In this document: one piece after another, positions 30,570 to 39,803 of the stretch
Position numbering within the stretch: the first letter of the stretch is position 1
Layout of the letters: every line of letters starts with the position of its first letter
Assembly (NCBI RefSeq): GCF_000833605.1
Contig: NZ_JXTG01000002.1
Location: forward strand, 310,001 to 374,000
DNA: 64,000 nucleotides
Source: Anoxybacillus ayderensis
GTDB lineage: Bacteria; Bacillota; Bacilli; Bacillales; Anoxybacillaceae
Direction: 5' to 3'
Notes under the pieces: generated by a model
What the model saw: the letters and a program-made list of their open reading frames with translations, nothing else
Databases searched by the model: none
Told to the model about the DNA's origin: nothing
Made by a program: the position numbers and the translations under genes

Positions 30570-30983
30570 ATGGAAGTAAAAAAAGTCGATCATATTGGTA
30601 TTGCAGTCAAATCGTTAGACGAGGCGCTTCCGTTTTATACGGATACGCTTGGCTTATCGTGCATTGGCATTGAAACAGTCGAATCAGAACAAGTCCGGGT
30701 AGCATTTTTAAAAGTTGGCGATGTCAAGCTTGAACTGCTTGAGCCGCTCTCTGAACATAGCCCGATTGCTTCTTTTATTGAAAAGCGAGGCGAAGGCATT
30801 CATCATGTCGCTCTTGGGGTTGATCATATCGAACAGCGCATCGAAGAGTTAAAAAATAACGGCATTCGCATGATTCACGAGCAACCGAAGCGCGGTGCAG
30901 GCGGTGCACACATCGCTTTTATGCATCCGAAGTCAGCCCGAGGCGTGTTATATGAGCTTTGTGAAAAGGTCGGTGGGCAGTAA
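30570..30983 (+). CDS. mce: Methylmalonyl-CoA epimerase
   Basis: The 137-aa VOC-superfamily enzyme converts (S)- to (R)-methylmalonyl-CoA, linking propionyl-CoA carboxylation to MutAB. Metal-binding residues occur in KVDHIGIAVKSLDEAL, GIHHVALGVD and the C-terminal GVLYELCEK. The longest frame begins at 30417, but ATG 30570 has AAAGGGG upstream and gives the normal family length. The stop overlaps the mmdA start (TAATG), so the two are coupled. Confidence 0.93.
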   Translation: MEVKKVDHIGIAVKSLDEALPFYTDTLGLSCIGIETVESEQVRVAFLKVGDVKLELLEPLSEHSPIASFIEKRGEGIHHVALGVDHIEQRIEELKNNGIRMIHEQPKRGAGGAHIAFMHPKSARGVLYELCEKVGGQ

Positions 30984-32530
30984 TGGACATGTACGATAAA
31001 ATCAACGAGCTATATGACCGCCGCCGAGAAATTGAGTTAGGCGGTGGCGACGATAAAATTGCAAAGCAGCATGAAAAGGGAAAATTAACAGCAAGAGAGC
31101 GCATCGATCTTTTATTAGATGAAGGGACGTTCGTTGAGTTAAATCCGTTTATTGAACATCGTTGCACCGATTTTGGATTAGCGGGAAAAAAAGGACCAGG
31201 TGACGGAGTTGTCACAGGATACGGTAAAATCGATGGGCGGACAGTATTTGTCTTTTCGCAAGACTTTACTGTATTCGGTGGAGCGCTTGGGGAGATGCAT
31301 GCGAAAAAAATTGCGAATATTATGGATTTAGCGGCGAAAACAGGAGCTCCAATCATCGGATTAAACGATTCTGGTGGCGCGCGCATTCAAGAAGGCGTGT
31401 TGTCGCTTGATGGATACGGCCATATTTTTTATCGGAACTCGATTTATTCGGGCGTCGTTCCACAAATTTCCGTCATTATGGGGCCATGTGCAGGAGGGGC
31501 TGTCTATTCACCAGCCATTACTGATTTTGTATTTATGGTCGAAAAAACGAGCCAAATGTTTATTACCGGACCGAAAGTGATTGAAACGGTGACAGGCGAA
31601 AAAATTAGCGCAGAAGATTTAGGTGGCGCGCGCGTTCATAATACGATTAGCGGAAATGCTCATTTTTCAGGAGCGACAGAAGAAGAGGTGCTTGCGCAAG
31701 TACGACGGCTATTAAGCTATCTTCCACAAAATTGTCAAGAAAAGCCGCCTGTTGCACCTGCACAAAAGGAAAGCGATTACCGTCCCGATTTAGCGGATGC
31801 CATTCCTATTGATGCGGTGCGTCCATACGATGTGCGAAACGTCGTGTTGCAAGTCGTTGACGAAGGTTCGTTTATGGAAGTACAAAAAGATTTTGCGAAA
31901 AATATTGTCATCGGTTTTGCCCGCATCAAAGGGGAAGTTGTCGGACTTGTATGCAACCAGCCGAAGTTTATGGCCGGGGGGCTTGATATTGACTCATCGG
32001 ATAAAGCGGCGCGCTTTATTCGCTTTTGCGACTCGTTTAATATCCCAATTATTACATTTGAAGATGTGACGGGATTTTTCCCAGGAGTCAAACAAGAACA
32101 CGGGGGCATCATTCGACATGGGGCGAAAATTTTATATGCGTATTCGGAAGCGACGGTGCCGAAAATAACGGTCATTTTACGGAAAGCGTATGGTGGAGCA
32201 TACGTTGCATTAAACAGTAAATCGATCGGAGCAGATGTCGTATACGCATGGCCAAATGCAGAAATTGCCGTTATGGGACCACAAGGGGCAGCGAACATTA
32301 TTTTCGCAAGCGACATCGAAAATAGTCCGAACCCAGAAGAAACGCGAGCGCAAAAAATTGAGGAATATCGCGACAAATTCGCCAATCCTTATGTCGCCGC
32401 AAAGTACGGTATGGTCGATGACGTCATCGATCCGCGCGATACGAGAATCAAGCTCATTCAAGCGCTCGATATGCTTCGCCATAAACAGGAAGAACGTCCA
32501 AAAAAGAAACATGGGAATATTCCGTTGTAG
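30983..32530 (+). CDS. mmdA: Propionyl/methylmalonyl-CoA carboxyltransferase subunit
   Basis: The 515-aa acyl-CoA carboxyltransferase (YqjD type) has both crotonase-like halves: the N-terminal half with KLTARERIDLLLDEG and GGARIQEGV, and the C-terminal half with GFFPGVKQEHGGIIRHGAK and AYGGAYVAL. It transfers CO2 between carboxybiotin and propionyl-CoA. No biotin carboxylase, biotin carrier or membrane decarboxylase subunit lies nearby, so partners must be elsewhere. It overlaps the mce stop by one base and is followed by a strong hairpin. Confidence 0.93.
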   Translation: MDMYDKINELYDRRREIELGGGDDKIAKQHEKGKLTARERIDLLLDEGTFVELNPFIEHRCTDFGLAGKKGPGDGVVTGYGKIDGRTVFVFSQDFTVFGGALGEMHAKKIANIMDLAAKTGAPIIGLNDSGGARIQEGVLSLDGYGHIFYRNSIYSGVVPQISVIMGPCAGGAVYSPAITDFVFMVEKTSQMFITGPKVIETVTGEKISAEDLGGARVHNTISGNAHFSGATEEEVLAQVRRLLSYLPQNCQEKPPVAPAQKESDYRPDLADAIPIDAVRPYDVRNVVLQVVDEGSFMEVQKDFAKNIVIGFARIKGEVVGLVCNQPKFMAGGLDIDSSDKAARFIRFCDSFNIPIITFEDVTGFFPGVKQEHGGIIRHGAKILYAYSEATVPKITVILRKAYGGAYVALNSKSIGADVVYAWPNAEIAVMGPQGAANIIFASDIENSPNPEETRAQKIEEYRDKFANPYVAAKYGMVDDVIDPRDTRIKLIQALDMLRHKQEERPKKKHGNIPL

Positions 32531-32532
32531 TA

Positions 32533-32570
32533 GAGAAAAGCGAACAGTGGGTGCACTGTTCGCTTTTCCT
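32533..32570. terminator. Bidirectional terminator mmdA / PepSY gene
   Basis: GAAAAGCGAACAGTG (32535-32549) pairs perfectly with CACTGTTCGCTTTTC (32554-32568) around GGTG. The T run is part of the stem. It sits between the two convergent stop codons. Confidence 0.8.
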
Positions 32571-33904
32571 TACGAGAACCATGTTTGCAATTTTGGAATG
32601 CGACGGATAACAATCCAATCGGCAATAAAAGCGATGACTAATGAAAGAGCGACTAAAGGCATGGTAAGTCCTAATACGATAATGATAAAGGTGACTATTC
32701 GCATCACTTTTTTGCTTTGTGGTGCAGGTGGTACCCCAAGTGCCCCTTTTGGACGTCGTTTCCACCACATGACAACACCGCTATACGCAATGAAAATAAG
32801 ACCGAGGCAAGTTACAAGACCGATCAATTGATTAAATAAGCCGAAATATCGACCTTCATGAAGGGCAATGCCAATTTCGATCATTTTAGCTAGCCACCCA
32901 TAATCTTTAAAGCGTAAATCTGCTAACACTTCGCCGCTATATTGATCAATATGTAATGTAGCTTGATCTTGCGGCAAGTTCGGAAAGACGGAAACGGTAT
33001 ATACTCCTTTTTCTCCTTCAGGGAAGTAAATAGAAAAGCCAGGATGAACATGCCGATCTTTTGCAATTTGAATAACTGATTCAACCGGAATCGTCATTGC
33101 CCCATTTTGTTTCGATTCAGGCACAGGCATATTTTCTGCAGCCCATGGCACATCTGCGACCGATTTTGTTGGAATAACAGATTCAGGTATTTCATCCCAT
33201 AATCCAGATGGATATCCTGTATGGGTGGCTGTAGCGATTTGATTAATTTTATCGCCCATAAATCCAGCCCAAGGTAAACCGGTTAAAATAAGCAATAAAA
33301 TAAACATAGAAAGCCAAATAGCAAGAACGGAATGAATGTCTTTCCACATGACGCGCTTTCCTTCATGAAAGCGAATTTTTACAATGCCATATAAAGAGCG
33401 GTTTCGTGGCCACCATAAATATAATCCTGTTATTAATAAAATAACGGCCCAACATGCTGCAAGTTCAACGATTCGATCACCAACTGTTCCGACCATGAGC
33501 TCGCCGTGCAACTTGACAATGATATTCATAAGCTTATCTTCTTTTGCGAGTTTACCAACAATATCGCCGGTATATGGGTTAACAAAAACGATATAAGTTT
33601 TTCCATCTAAAACAATGCCCACTTCTGTTGAACGGTTAGGGGCATCGCTCGGACGATAGCTGACGACAGTAGCATTTTCATACGTGTTTTTGACTTGTTC
33701 AATCACGTAGCTTGGGGCTAGCTCATGTTCTCCCTCTTGAACATAATAGAGATCGTTGTATAAAACAGATTCAATTTGTGGCTTAAATAAGTAGATGGCT
33801 CCCGTAATGGAAAGAATAATTAAAAATGGCGCAAAAATGATTCCAGCATAAAAGTGCCAACGCCATATTGCTTTGTAAAAATCTTTGTTCGTTAAGTAAT
33901 CCAT
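32570..33904 (-). CDS. PepSY-associated transmembrane protein
   Basis: A 444-aa membrane protein with four main hydrophobic segments: FYAGIIFAPFLIILSITGA, ELAACWAVILLITGLYLWW, a third near IWLSMFILLLILTGLPWAG, and a C-terminal pair ending at VALSLVIAFIADW. Between them are large extracytoplasmic PepSY-like regions (VFVNPYTGDIVGKL, LHIDQYSGEVLAD). Related proteins are often linked to iron uptake or flavin/heme reductases; the function here is not known. AGGAGG lies six bases before the ATG. Divergent from pepT; 33905-34068 holds both promoters, but I saw no clear Fur box. Confidence 0.82.
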   Translation of the reverse strand: MDYLTNKDFYKAIWRWHFYAGIIFAPFLIILSITGAIYLFKPQIESVLYNDLYYVQEGEHELAPSYVIEQVKNTYENATVVSYRPSDAPNRSTEVGIVLDGKTYIVFVNPYTGDIVGKLAKEDKLMNIIVKLHGELMVGTVGDRIVELAACWAVILLITGLYLWWPRNRSLYGIVKIRFHEGKRVMWKDIHSVLAIWLSMFILLLILTGLPWAGFMGDKINQIATATHTGYPSGLWDEIPESVIPTKSVADVPWAAENMPVPESKQNGAMTIPVESVIQIAKDRHVHPGFSIYFPEGEKGVYTVSVFPNLPQDQATLHIDQYSGEVLADLRFKDYGWLAKMIEIGIALHEGRYFGLFNQLIGLVTCLGLIFIAYSGVVMWWKRRPKGALGVPPAPQSKKVMRIVTFIIIVLGLTMPLVALSLVIAFIADWIVIRRIPKLQTWFS

Positions 33905-34068
33905 AAAAACCTCCTAATTTACTATGAAATGAAGTTCAAGATGAATGATATAATGAAATTGTGACAAATGTGTGAAATGAAAGAAAAAAATTATGTGTAC
34001 ATGTTCATCGCCATATGAAGGAATTTTCGTTATACTTAAAAGTGAGTACATACATAGGAGGATGCATG

Positions 34069-35193
34069 ATGGTCAATGAGCAACGTTTAGTTGATGAATT
34101 TTTAGAGCTTGTGCAAATTGATTCCGAAACAAAATATGAACGTGACATTGCAGATGTGCTGAAAGCGAAGTTTGAAGCGCTCGGTTTACACGTTATTGAA
34201 GATGATACGACAGCACAAACAGGTCATGGTGCAGGAAATTTAATTTGCACATTGCCTGCGACAAAAGAAGGGATAGATCCGATTTACTTTACATCACACA
34301 TGGATACGGTTGTGCCAGGAAAAGGGGTCAAGCCGTCCATTCAAGATGGATATATTGTGACAGATGGGACAACGATTTTAGGAGCGGACGATAAAGCAGG
34401 GCTTGCCGCCATGTTTGAGGCGATCCGAGTGTTGAAAGAAAAACAAATTGCGCACGGCACAATTCAATTTATTATTACTGTTGGAGAAGAATCTGGGCTC
34501 GTTGGGGCGAAGGCGCTTGATCCGTCGCTCATTCAAGCGAAATTTGGATATGCGCTAGATAGCGATGGAAAAGTTGGACAAATTATCGTTGCTGCTCCGA
34601 CGCAAGCAAAGTTGAAAGTGACCGTTCACGGAAAGACGGCTCATGCCGGTGTTGCACCAGAGCGTGGCGTATCAGCAATTACAATCGCCGCGAAAGCGAT
34701 TGCGCAAATGCCGCTTGGGCGCATCGATGAAGAAACAACCGCAAACATCGGCCGTTTTGAAGGTGGAACACAAACAAATATCGTTTGCGATCGCGTTGAC
34801 ATTTTAGCAGAGGCGCGTTCGCTCGTTCCAGAAAAAATGGAAGCGCAAGTCGCGAAAATGAAAGAAGCGTTTGAGCGAGTAGCGGAAGAAATGGGTGGTC
34901 GTGCAGATGTTCACGTGGAAGTGATGTACCCAGGATTTAAATTTGGAGATGGGGATCATGTTGTTGAAGTAGCGAAGCGAGCGGCTGAAAAAATTGGTCG
35001 TCCACATGAGCTGTTGCGTAGCGGTGGCGGTAGCGATGCGAATGTCATTGCAGGATTTGGCATTCCAACCGTAAACTTAGCGATCGGTTATGAAGACATT
35101 CATACAACAAATGAACGGATGCCAATTGAAGAACTTGTCAAAGCAACGGAGATGGTGCTCGCCATTATTGAGGAAGTAGCGACAAGGGGGTGA
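34069..35193 (+). CDS. yqjE: M20-family peptidase (tripeptidase T-like, YqjE)
   Basis: This 374-aa zinc metallopeptidase carries the metal ligands in TSHMDTVVPGKG, GADDKAGLAAMFEA (bridging Asp) and GEESGLVGAKAL (catalytic Glu pair), plus a dimerisation domain (GKTAHAGVAPERG). It corresponds to B. subtilis YqjE, annotated as a tripeptidase. ATG 34069 has AGGAGG seven bases upstream. It is followed after 4 nt by a CheW-domain gene whose ribosome-binding site lies in its end, so both share a transcript. Confidence 0.9.
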   Translation: MVNEQRLVDEFLELVQIDSETKYERDIADVLKAKFEALGLHVIEDDTTAQTGHGAGNLICTLPATKEGIDPIYFTSHMDTVVPGKGVKPSIQDGYIVTDGTTILGADDKAGLAAMFEAIRVLKEKQIAHGTIQFIITVGEESGLVGAKALDPSLIQAKFGYALDSDGKVGQIIVAAPTQAKLKVTVHGKTAHAGVAPERGVSAITIAAKAIAQMPLGRIDEETTANIGRFEGGTQTNIVCDRVDILAEARSLVPEKMEAQVAKMKEAFERVAEEMGGRADVHVEVMYPGFKFGDGDHVVEVAKRAAEKIGRPHELLRSGGGSDANVIAGFGIPTVNLAIGYEDIHTTNERMPIEELVKATEMVLAIIEEVATRG

Positions 35194-35197
35194 GACG

Positions 35198-35665
35198 ATG
35201 GAGAAAGTCGTCGTTTTTCAACTTGCGAATGAACAATATGCCATTCCGGTTGAACATGTTGTTTCCATCGAAAAAATGAGCCATCCGACGATCATTCCGG
35301 GAATGCCTTCGTATATGCTCGGTGTTGTGCGCATTCGCGGTGAACTCGTTCCTGTGCTTGATACGTCGCAAATTTTATATCGCCGTCCATATACGGAAAC
35401 AGAAAAAACGCGCCTCATCGTTGTGCATACAGACGATGTATATGTCGCGTTTATTGTAGACGATGCAAAAGAAATTATTGATATCCCATCACATATGATG
35501 AAGCAAGTGAATATGCTCGCTTATCAACAAACGCCATATTTCATCGGCATTGCGAACTTGCCTGATCGGCTAATTACCGTCATTGATCCGACAATATTGT
35601 TCGATCATTTAGAAGGATCAAGTACGATTAAAGAACATATAAAAAATGAGAAACAGAACACTTGA
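35198..35665 (+). CDS. Stand-alone CheW-domain protein
   Basis: The 155-aa protein is a complete CheW-type SH3-like domain: VVFQLANEQYAIPVEHV, MLGVVRIRGELVPVLD, and a C-terminal GIANLPDRLITVIDP. CheW couples chemoreceptors to the histidine kinase CheA. No other chemotaxis gene lies in the window; it is coupled to a peptidase gene instead. There is no response-regulator domain, so it is not CheV. Its partner is unknown. Confidence 0.85.
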   Translation: MEKVVVFQLANEQYAIPVEHVVSIEKMSHPTIIPGMPSYMLGVVRIRGELVPVLDTSQILYRRPYTETEKTRLIVVHTDDVYVAFIVDDAKEIIDIPSHMMKQVNMLAYQQTPYFIGIANLPDRLITVIDPTILFDHLEGSSTIKEHIKNEKQNT

Positions 35666-35690
35666 ACGAGAAAAGATGATTATGGTATGT
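35661..35690 (+). promoter_or_regulatory. Candidate sigma-A promoter of gndA
   Basis: TTGAAC (35661-35666) and TATGTT (35685-35690) are 18 bp apart, with TG one base before the -10 (extended -10). The -35 overlaps the stop of the CheW gene. The inverted repeat TGTTC-N6-GAACA (35687-35702) lies over the start region and could be an operator. Confidence 0.55.
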
Positions 35691-35730
35691 TCTTTTTTGA
35701 ACAATCAAAATATAGAAAGGAACGTTTGCT

Positions 35731-37140
35731 ATGGCGAAACAACAAATTGGTGTGATCGGTTTAGCGGTCATGGGAAAAAACTTGGCGCTTAACATTGAAA
35801 GCCGTGGATATTCCGTTGCCGTATATAACCGTTCACGCGAAAAAACAGACGAGTTTTTAAAAGAGGCGGAAGGGAAAAACATCGTCGGTACATATAGCAT
35901 CGAACAGTTTGTCAACGCACTTGAAAAACCGCGCAAAATTTTATTAATGGTAAAAGCAGGTGCGGCAACAGACGCAACTATTGAGCAACTAAAGCCGTAT
36001 TTAGAAAAAGGCGATATCGTGATTGATGGCGGCAACACGTATTTTAAAGATACACAACGCCGCAATAAAGAACTTGCTGAGCTTGGTATTCATTTTATCG
36101 GTACAGGCGTTTCTGGTGGAGAAGAAGGAGCGCTGAAAGGACCTTCCATCATGCCGGGGGGACAAAAAGAAGCGCATGAACTCGTCCGTCCGATTTTTGA
36201 AGCGATTGCCGCCAAAGTCGATGGCGAGCCGTGCACGACATATATCGGTCCAGACGGTGCAGGCCATTACGTAAAAATGGTGCATAACGGCATTGAATAC
36301 GGCGATATGCAATTAATTGCCGAAGCGTACTTTTTATTAAAACATGTGCTTGGCTTAAACGCGCAAGAGCTTCATGAAGTATTTGCCGAGTGGAATAAAG
36401 GAGAATTAGATAGTTATTTAATCGAAATTACGGCAGACATTTTTACAAAAATCGATGAAGAAACAGGCAAGCCGCTCGTCGATGTTATTTTAGACAAAGC
36501 AGGACAAAAAGGAACAGGAAAATGGACGAGCCAAAACGCGCTCGATTTAGGCGTTCCGCTTCCGATTATTACGGAATCGGTATTTGCTCGCTTTATTTCC
36601 GCCATGAAAGAAGAACGTGTGAAAGCAAGCAAGCTATTAGCAGGTCCAGCAGTGAAGCCGTATGAGGGTGATCACCCGCACTTCATTGAAGCCGTTCGCC
36701 GCGCGCTTTACATGAGCAAAATTTGCTCGTACGCCCAAGGCTTTGCGCAAATGAAAGCTGCTTCGGAAGAATACAACTGGAATTTACAATACGGCAATAT
36801 CGCAATGATTTTCCGTGGTGGCTGCATCATTCGTGCGCAATTTTTACAAAAAATTAAAGAAGCGTACGACCGCGATCCAGCGCTGCCAAACTTATTGCTT
36901 GACCCGTACTTTAAAGACATTGTTGAAAACTATCAACAATCGCTTCGCGAAATCGTTGCAACCGCAGCGATGCGCGGCATTCCAGTACCAGCGTTCGCTA
37001 GCGCCTTAGCATACTACGACAGCTATCGAATGGATACATTGCCAGCGAACCTTATCCAAGCACAACGCGACTACTTTGGTGCGCACACATACGAGCGTAT
37101 CGACAAAGAAGGCATTTTCCATACCGAATGGTTGAAATAA
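35731..37140 (+). CDS. gndA: 6-phosphogluconate dehydrogenase (decarboxylating)
   Basis: The 469-aa enzyme oxidises 6-phosphogluconate to ribulose-5-phosphate. The NADP-binding [12 protein letters not shown] and NRSREKT (Arg/Thr selecting NADP), substrate-site [18 protein letters not shown] and the catalytic Lys in [14 protein letters not shown] are present. The name follows B. subtilis YqjI (GndA). Spacing before the ATG contains AGAAAGG. It faces zwf, which supplies its substrate, across two small - strand genes. Confidence 0.95.
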   Translation: MAKQQIGVIGLAVMGKNLALNIESRGYSVAVYNRSREKTDEFLKEAEGKNIVGTYSIEQFVNALEKPRKILLMVKAGAATDATIEQLKPYLEKGDIVIDGGNTYFKDTQRRNKELAELGIHFIGTGVSGGEEGALKGPSIMPGGQKEAHELVRPIFEAIAAKVDGEPCTTYIGPDGAGHYVKMVHNGIEYGDMQLIAEAYFLLKHVLGLNAQELHEVFAEWNKGELDSYLIEITADIFTKIDEETGKPLVDVILDKAGQKGTGKWTSQNALDLGVPLPIITESVFARFISAMKEERVKASKLLAGPAVKPYEGDHPHFIEAVRRALYMSKICSYAQGFAQMKAASEEYNWNLQYGNIAMIFRGGCIIRAQFLQKIKEAYDRDPALPNLLLDPYFKDIVENYQQSLREIVATAAMRGIPVPAFASALAYYDSYRMDTLPANLIQAQRDYFGAHTYERIDKEGIFHTEWLK

Positions 37141-37147
37141 ACGAACA

Positions 37148-37182
37148 CCCCCTAGGGCAATTTGCTCTAGGGGGATATTATT
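37148..37182. terminator. Terminator of gndA (shared hairpin)
   Basis: CCCCCTAG and CTAGGGGG pair (37148-37155 with 37167-37174), extended by GCAA/TTGC inside. The + side tail is ATATTATTGCTTT. The stop codon of the convergent membrane gene lies just beyond. Confidence 0.7.
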
Positions 37183-37507
37183 GCTTTGTCTTGCTTGTCA
37201 GTTTCCTAATCCCGATTAATAAGCAAATCATGCTCGCACCCCATGATATTCCTGCCTTGCCTAAAAGAAGCGAAATTTCTACCGATGCTTGTGCATGCTC
37301 GAGGTCGAAAGAAATGGCTTTGAATGCAAAAAATACACCAATGGAAAGCAAGAAAAAATGACAAAAAATCCATAAGAAAGCTACCTGTTGCGCTCGATTG
37401 TTTCTCCAAAGATATACAATTGTCATGACTGCAATGGACATGATAAAAGAAAACCCCCCAATTAGCATGTCCATCACTTCTTCTTCCATCGGCAAATGCT
37501 TATGCAT
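37178..37507 (-). CDS. Small three-helix membrane protein
   Basis: I do not recognise this 109-aa protein. It begins MHKHLPMEEEVMDM and contains three hydrophobic helices: GGFSFIMSIAVMTIVYLW, FLWIFCHFFLLSIGVFFAFK and SWGASMICLLIGIRKL, with a basic C-terminus. The start is ATG 37507, preceded by GGGAGGGGG; the longer frame adds five residues through that site. A TATAAT on the - strand (37534-37529) is a possible -10. Convergent with gndA; downstream of the zwf-cyclase unit. Confidence 0.7.
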   Translation of the reverse strand: MHKHLPMEEEVMDMLIGGFSFIMSIAVMTIVYLWRNNRAQQVAFLWIFCHFFLLSIGVFFAFKAISFDLEHAQASVEISLLLGKAGISWGASMICLLIGIRKLTSKTKQ

Positions 37508-37545
37508 ATTTCCCCCTCCCATTTAATACAATTATAGATAGTAAC

Positions 37546-37568
37546 ATCCCCCTCACCACGAGGGGGAT
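37546..37568 (-). terminator. Hairpin after the cyclase-family gene
   Basis: ATCCCCCTC and GAGGGGGAT form a perfect 9-bp stem around ACCAC. On the - strand it follows the cyclase stop but has no clean U run; on the + strand the tail is TGTTTATTG. Confidence 0.55.
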
Positions 37569-37571
37569 TGT

Positions 37572-38183
37572 TTATTGTTCAAATAATAATACACGCGCTG
37601 GGGCGGCGTCGGTGCCGACGAGTTTGAGGGGAGCGGCGACCATCCAATATTCGCCTGCTGGAACGTCTTTTAGCCGAAGTCCTTCGATGACGATAATGCC
37701 ATGGCCGAACAGCGTTTTATGCGTTGGGTGTCCCGCTTGGTTTCGTTCGACGCCGAGGGCATCAATACCGACGCCGCGAATGCGTTTTTCGGCTAAGTAT
37801 GCAGCAGCATCTTCGGCAACGTAAATAAATTCAAAGTTAAAGGCATCGTCGAATGAGTTTTTCGTTTTGAATAAGATAAAATCATTCTCTTGAATATCAA
37901 AATGAATGAGATCTTCTTTTGTAATGCGATCATTGACGTTTGTGACGTCTAATACTTTGCAGTAGCCGACAAGTTTTTCAAGCGGAATCGTTTCAAAAGT
38001 CTCCCCGTCTTTTACCATATGGAGCGGTGCGTCAATGTGCGTACCGGTATGCACATCCATGTCGATGCGCGATTCGGTGACGTAATCGTTCGTGACGGTC
38101 GTTAGCTTCGGTTGTTTTTCCGGCTTATTTTTATACACCGGCATCCCTTCAAAAATCGGAGCAGTGACATCGTACATTTTCAT
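37572..38183 (-). CDS. Cyclase-family (kynurenine formamidase-like) hydrolase
   Basis: The 203-aa metal-dependent hydrolase of the KynB/cyclase family (PF04199 type) shows the signature HTGTHIDAPLH (metal-binding His and Asp), and a second conserved His in HPTHKTLFGHGI. No kynurenine pathway gene lies nearby, so the substrate is unknown. AAGGAGG precedes the ATG. It begins 13 nt downstream of zwf and is likely co-transcribed with it. Confidence 0.87.
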   Translation of the reverse strand: MKMYDVTAPIFEGMPVYKNKPEKQPKLTTVTNDYVTESRIDMDVHTGTHIDAPLHMVKDGETFETIPLEKLVGYCKVLDVTNVNDRITKEDLIHFDIQENDFILFKTKNSFDDAFNFEFIYVAEDAAAYLAEKRIRGVGIDALGVERNQAGHPTHKTLFGHGIIVIEGLRLKDVPAGEYWMVAAPLKLVGTDAAPARVLLFEQ

Positions 38184-38196
38184 GTTTATTTCCTCC

Positions 38197-39684
38197 TTAC
38201 ATTGTTCCGTTTAGCGACCACCAGTGGAAGCCGTCTTTTTGCAATAGCTCATCTGCCTTTTTCGGTCCCATCGAGCCAGCTTCGTAGTTCGGGAAGTCAA
38301 CCGCTTTCGTATTTTCCCATACTTCAGAAATCGGGTCGACAAAGCTCCATGACGCAGCGACTTCGTCCCAGTGGGTAAAGTTTGTCGCATCGCCGCGCAT
38401 GCAGTCATATAACAATTTTTCATACGCTTCTGGCGTATTAATGCCGTCGATGCAATTGTTGCAGTAATCCAACTTAATTGGCGTCGTTTTCATGCTTTCA
38501 CCGCTTTTTTTCGCATTTAAATGAAGCGTAATTCCTTCATCTGGTTGAATATGGATGACGAGCAAATTCGGATGAACGTATTCGCTCGTGCGATAATATA
38601 AATTCATCGGTACGTCTTTAAATTGCACAACAATTTTCGTTGATTTTTCAGTCATTCGTTTTCCTGTTCGTATGTAAAATGGCACACCTGCCCAGCGGAA
38701 GTTGTCGATCATTAGTTTCCCTGCGACAAACGTTTCCGTATTAGAATGTGGATCGACGCTATGTTCTTCACGATACCCGACGACTTGTTGCCCGCGTACA
38801 ATGCCGCGTCCGTATTGCCCGCGCACGAAATAGTTATCGACGTCATCATGTGTCATCGGACGAAGCGCGCGAAGCACTTTCACTTTTTCACTGCGAATGT
38901 CATCTGTTGTCAGCTTAATTGGCGGTTCCATTGCGAGAAGGGCAACCATTTGTAGCATATGGTTTTGCACCATATCGCGAAGCGCACCAGAATGATCATA
39001 GTAACGACCGCGATCTTCCACTCCGAGCGTTTCGCTTGATGTAATTTGAATATTGGCAATAAAGCGATTGTTCCAAAGCGGTTCAAAAATCGCGTTCGCA
39101 AAGCGAATGACTTCAATGTTTTGTACCATTTCTTTTCCGAGATAATGGTCAATCCGGAAAATTTGTTCCTCGGAAAACGATTGTCGAATTTCTTCATTTA
39201 ACTTTTGTGCGCTTTGCAAATCATGTCCGAACGGTTTTTCAATCACTAATCGCGTCCAGCCGTTTGTTGCTGTCAGTCCTTCTGATTTTAAATGCGATGT
39301 AATCGTTCCGAAAAACTCAGGTGCCATCGCCAAGTAAAAAATGCGGTTGCCTGGAATATGAAATTGCTCTTCCACCCGCGTTAATAATTCATTTAATTGT
39401 TCATATGATTTTGTATTTGTTGCATCTAATGAATGATAGTAAAAATGAGAAATAAATGGATCATCCATTAATTCTTGTTTTGTTGCTTCTTCAATCGTTT
39501 CTTTTACGTAATGACGAAACGATTCATCTGTATGGGGACGACGGGCGACACCAACAACCGCAAACTGTTCAGAAAGTTTTCCTTTTTGATAAAGTTTATA
39601 AATAGATGGGAATAATTTGCGTTTTGCTAAGTCGCCAGTTGCGCCAAAAATAACAATTGTCGCTTTTGGTTGTACGTCATTCAC
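38197..39684 (-). CDS. zwf: Glucose-6-phosphate 1-dehydrogenase
   Basis: A 495-aa enzyme opening the oxidative pentose-phosphate pathway, producing NADPH. The nucleotide-binding GATGDLAKRKLFPS and the active-site peptide RIDHYLGKEMVQN (catalytic His/Lys) are intact, as is EKPFGHDL. The start is GTG 39684 with GAGGT about 10 nt upstream. It is transcribed toward gndA, which performs the next oxidative step, and shares a 119-bp divergent region with rnz. Confidence 0.95.
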   Translation of the reverse strand: MNDVQPKATIVIFGATGDLAKRKLFPSIYKLYQKGKLSEQFAVVGVARRPHTDESFRHYVKETIEEATKQELMDDPFISHFYYHSLDATNTKSYEQLNELLTRVEEQFHIPGNRIFYLAMAPEFFGTITSHLKSEGLTATNGWTRLVIEKPFGHDLQSAQKLNEEIRQSFSEEQIFRIDHYLGKEMVQNIEVIRFANAIFEPLWNNRFIANIQITSSETLGVEDRGRYYDHSGALRDMVQNHMLQMVALLAMEPPIKLTTDDIRSEKVKVLRALRPMTHDDVDNYFVRGQYGRGIVRGQQVVGYREEHSVDPHSNTETFVAGKLMIDNFRWAGVPFYIRTGKRMTEKSTKIVVQFKDVPMNLYYRTSEYVHPNLLVIHIQPDEGITLHLNAKKSGESMKTTPIKLDYCNNCIDGINTPEAYEKLLYDCMRGDATNFTHWDEVAASWSFVDPISEVWENTKAVDFPNYEAGSMGPKKADELLQKDGFHWWSLNGTM

Positions 39685-39803
39685 GGACCATATACCTCAC
39701 TTTTATTCATTTTTTGAAAGGTTCATGATAATGTAATTTTAGAGGTTTATTGTGGTAAACGCAAATGTTTTATCCGATTAAAGAAAAGAGAGGAGTTTGT
39801 AGC

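Noticed and set aside
31777-32385. 202-aa antisense open frame inside mmdA
   Set aside because: Mirror of a well-conserved carboxyltransferase frame; the Ser/Pro-rich composition is typical of shadow frames.
32235-32831. 198-aa + frame across mmdA end and PepSY gene
   Set aside because: Crosses a strong terminator and two convergent real genes; no ribosome-binding site or motifs.
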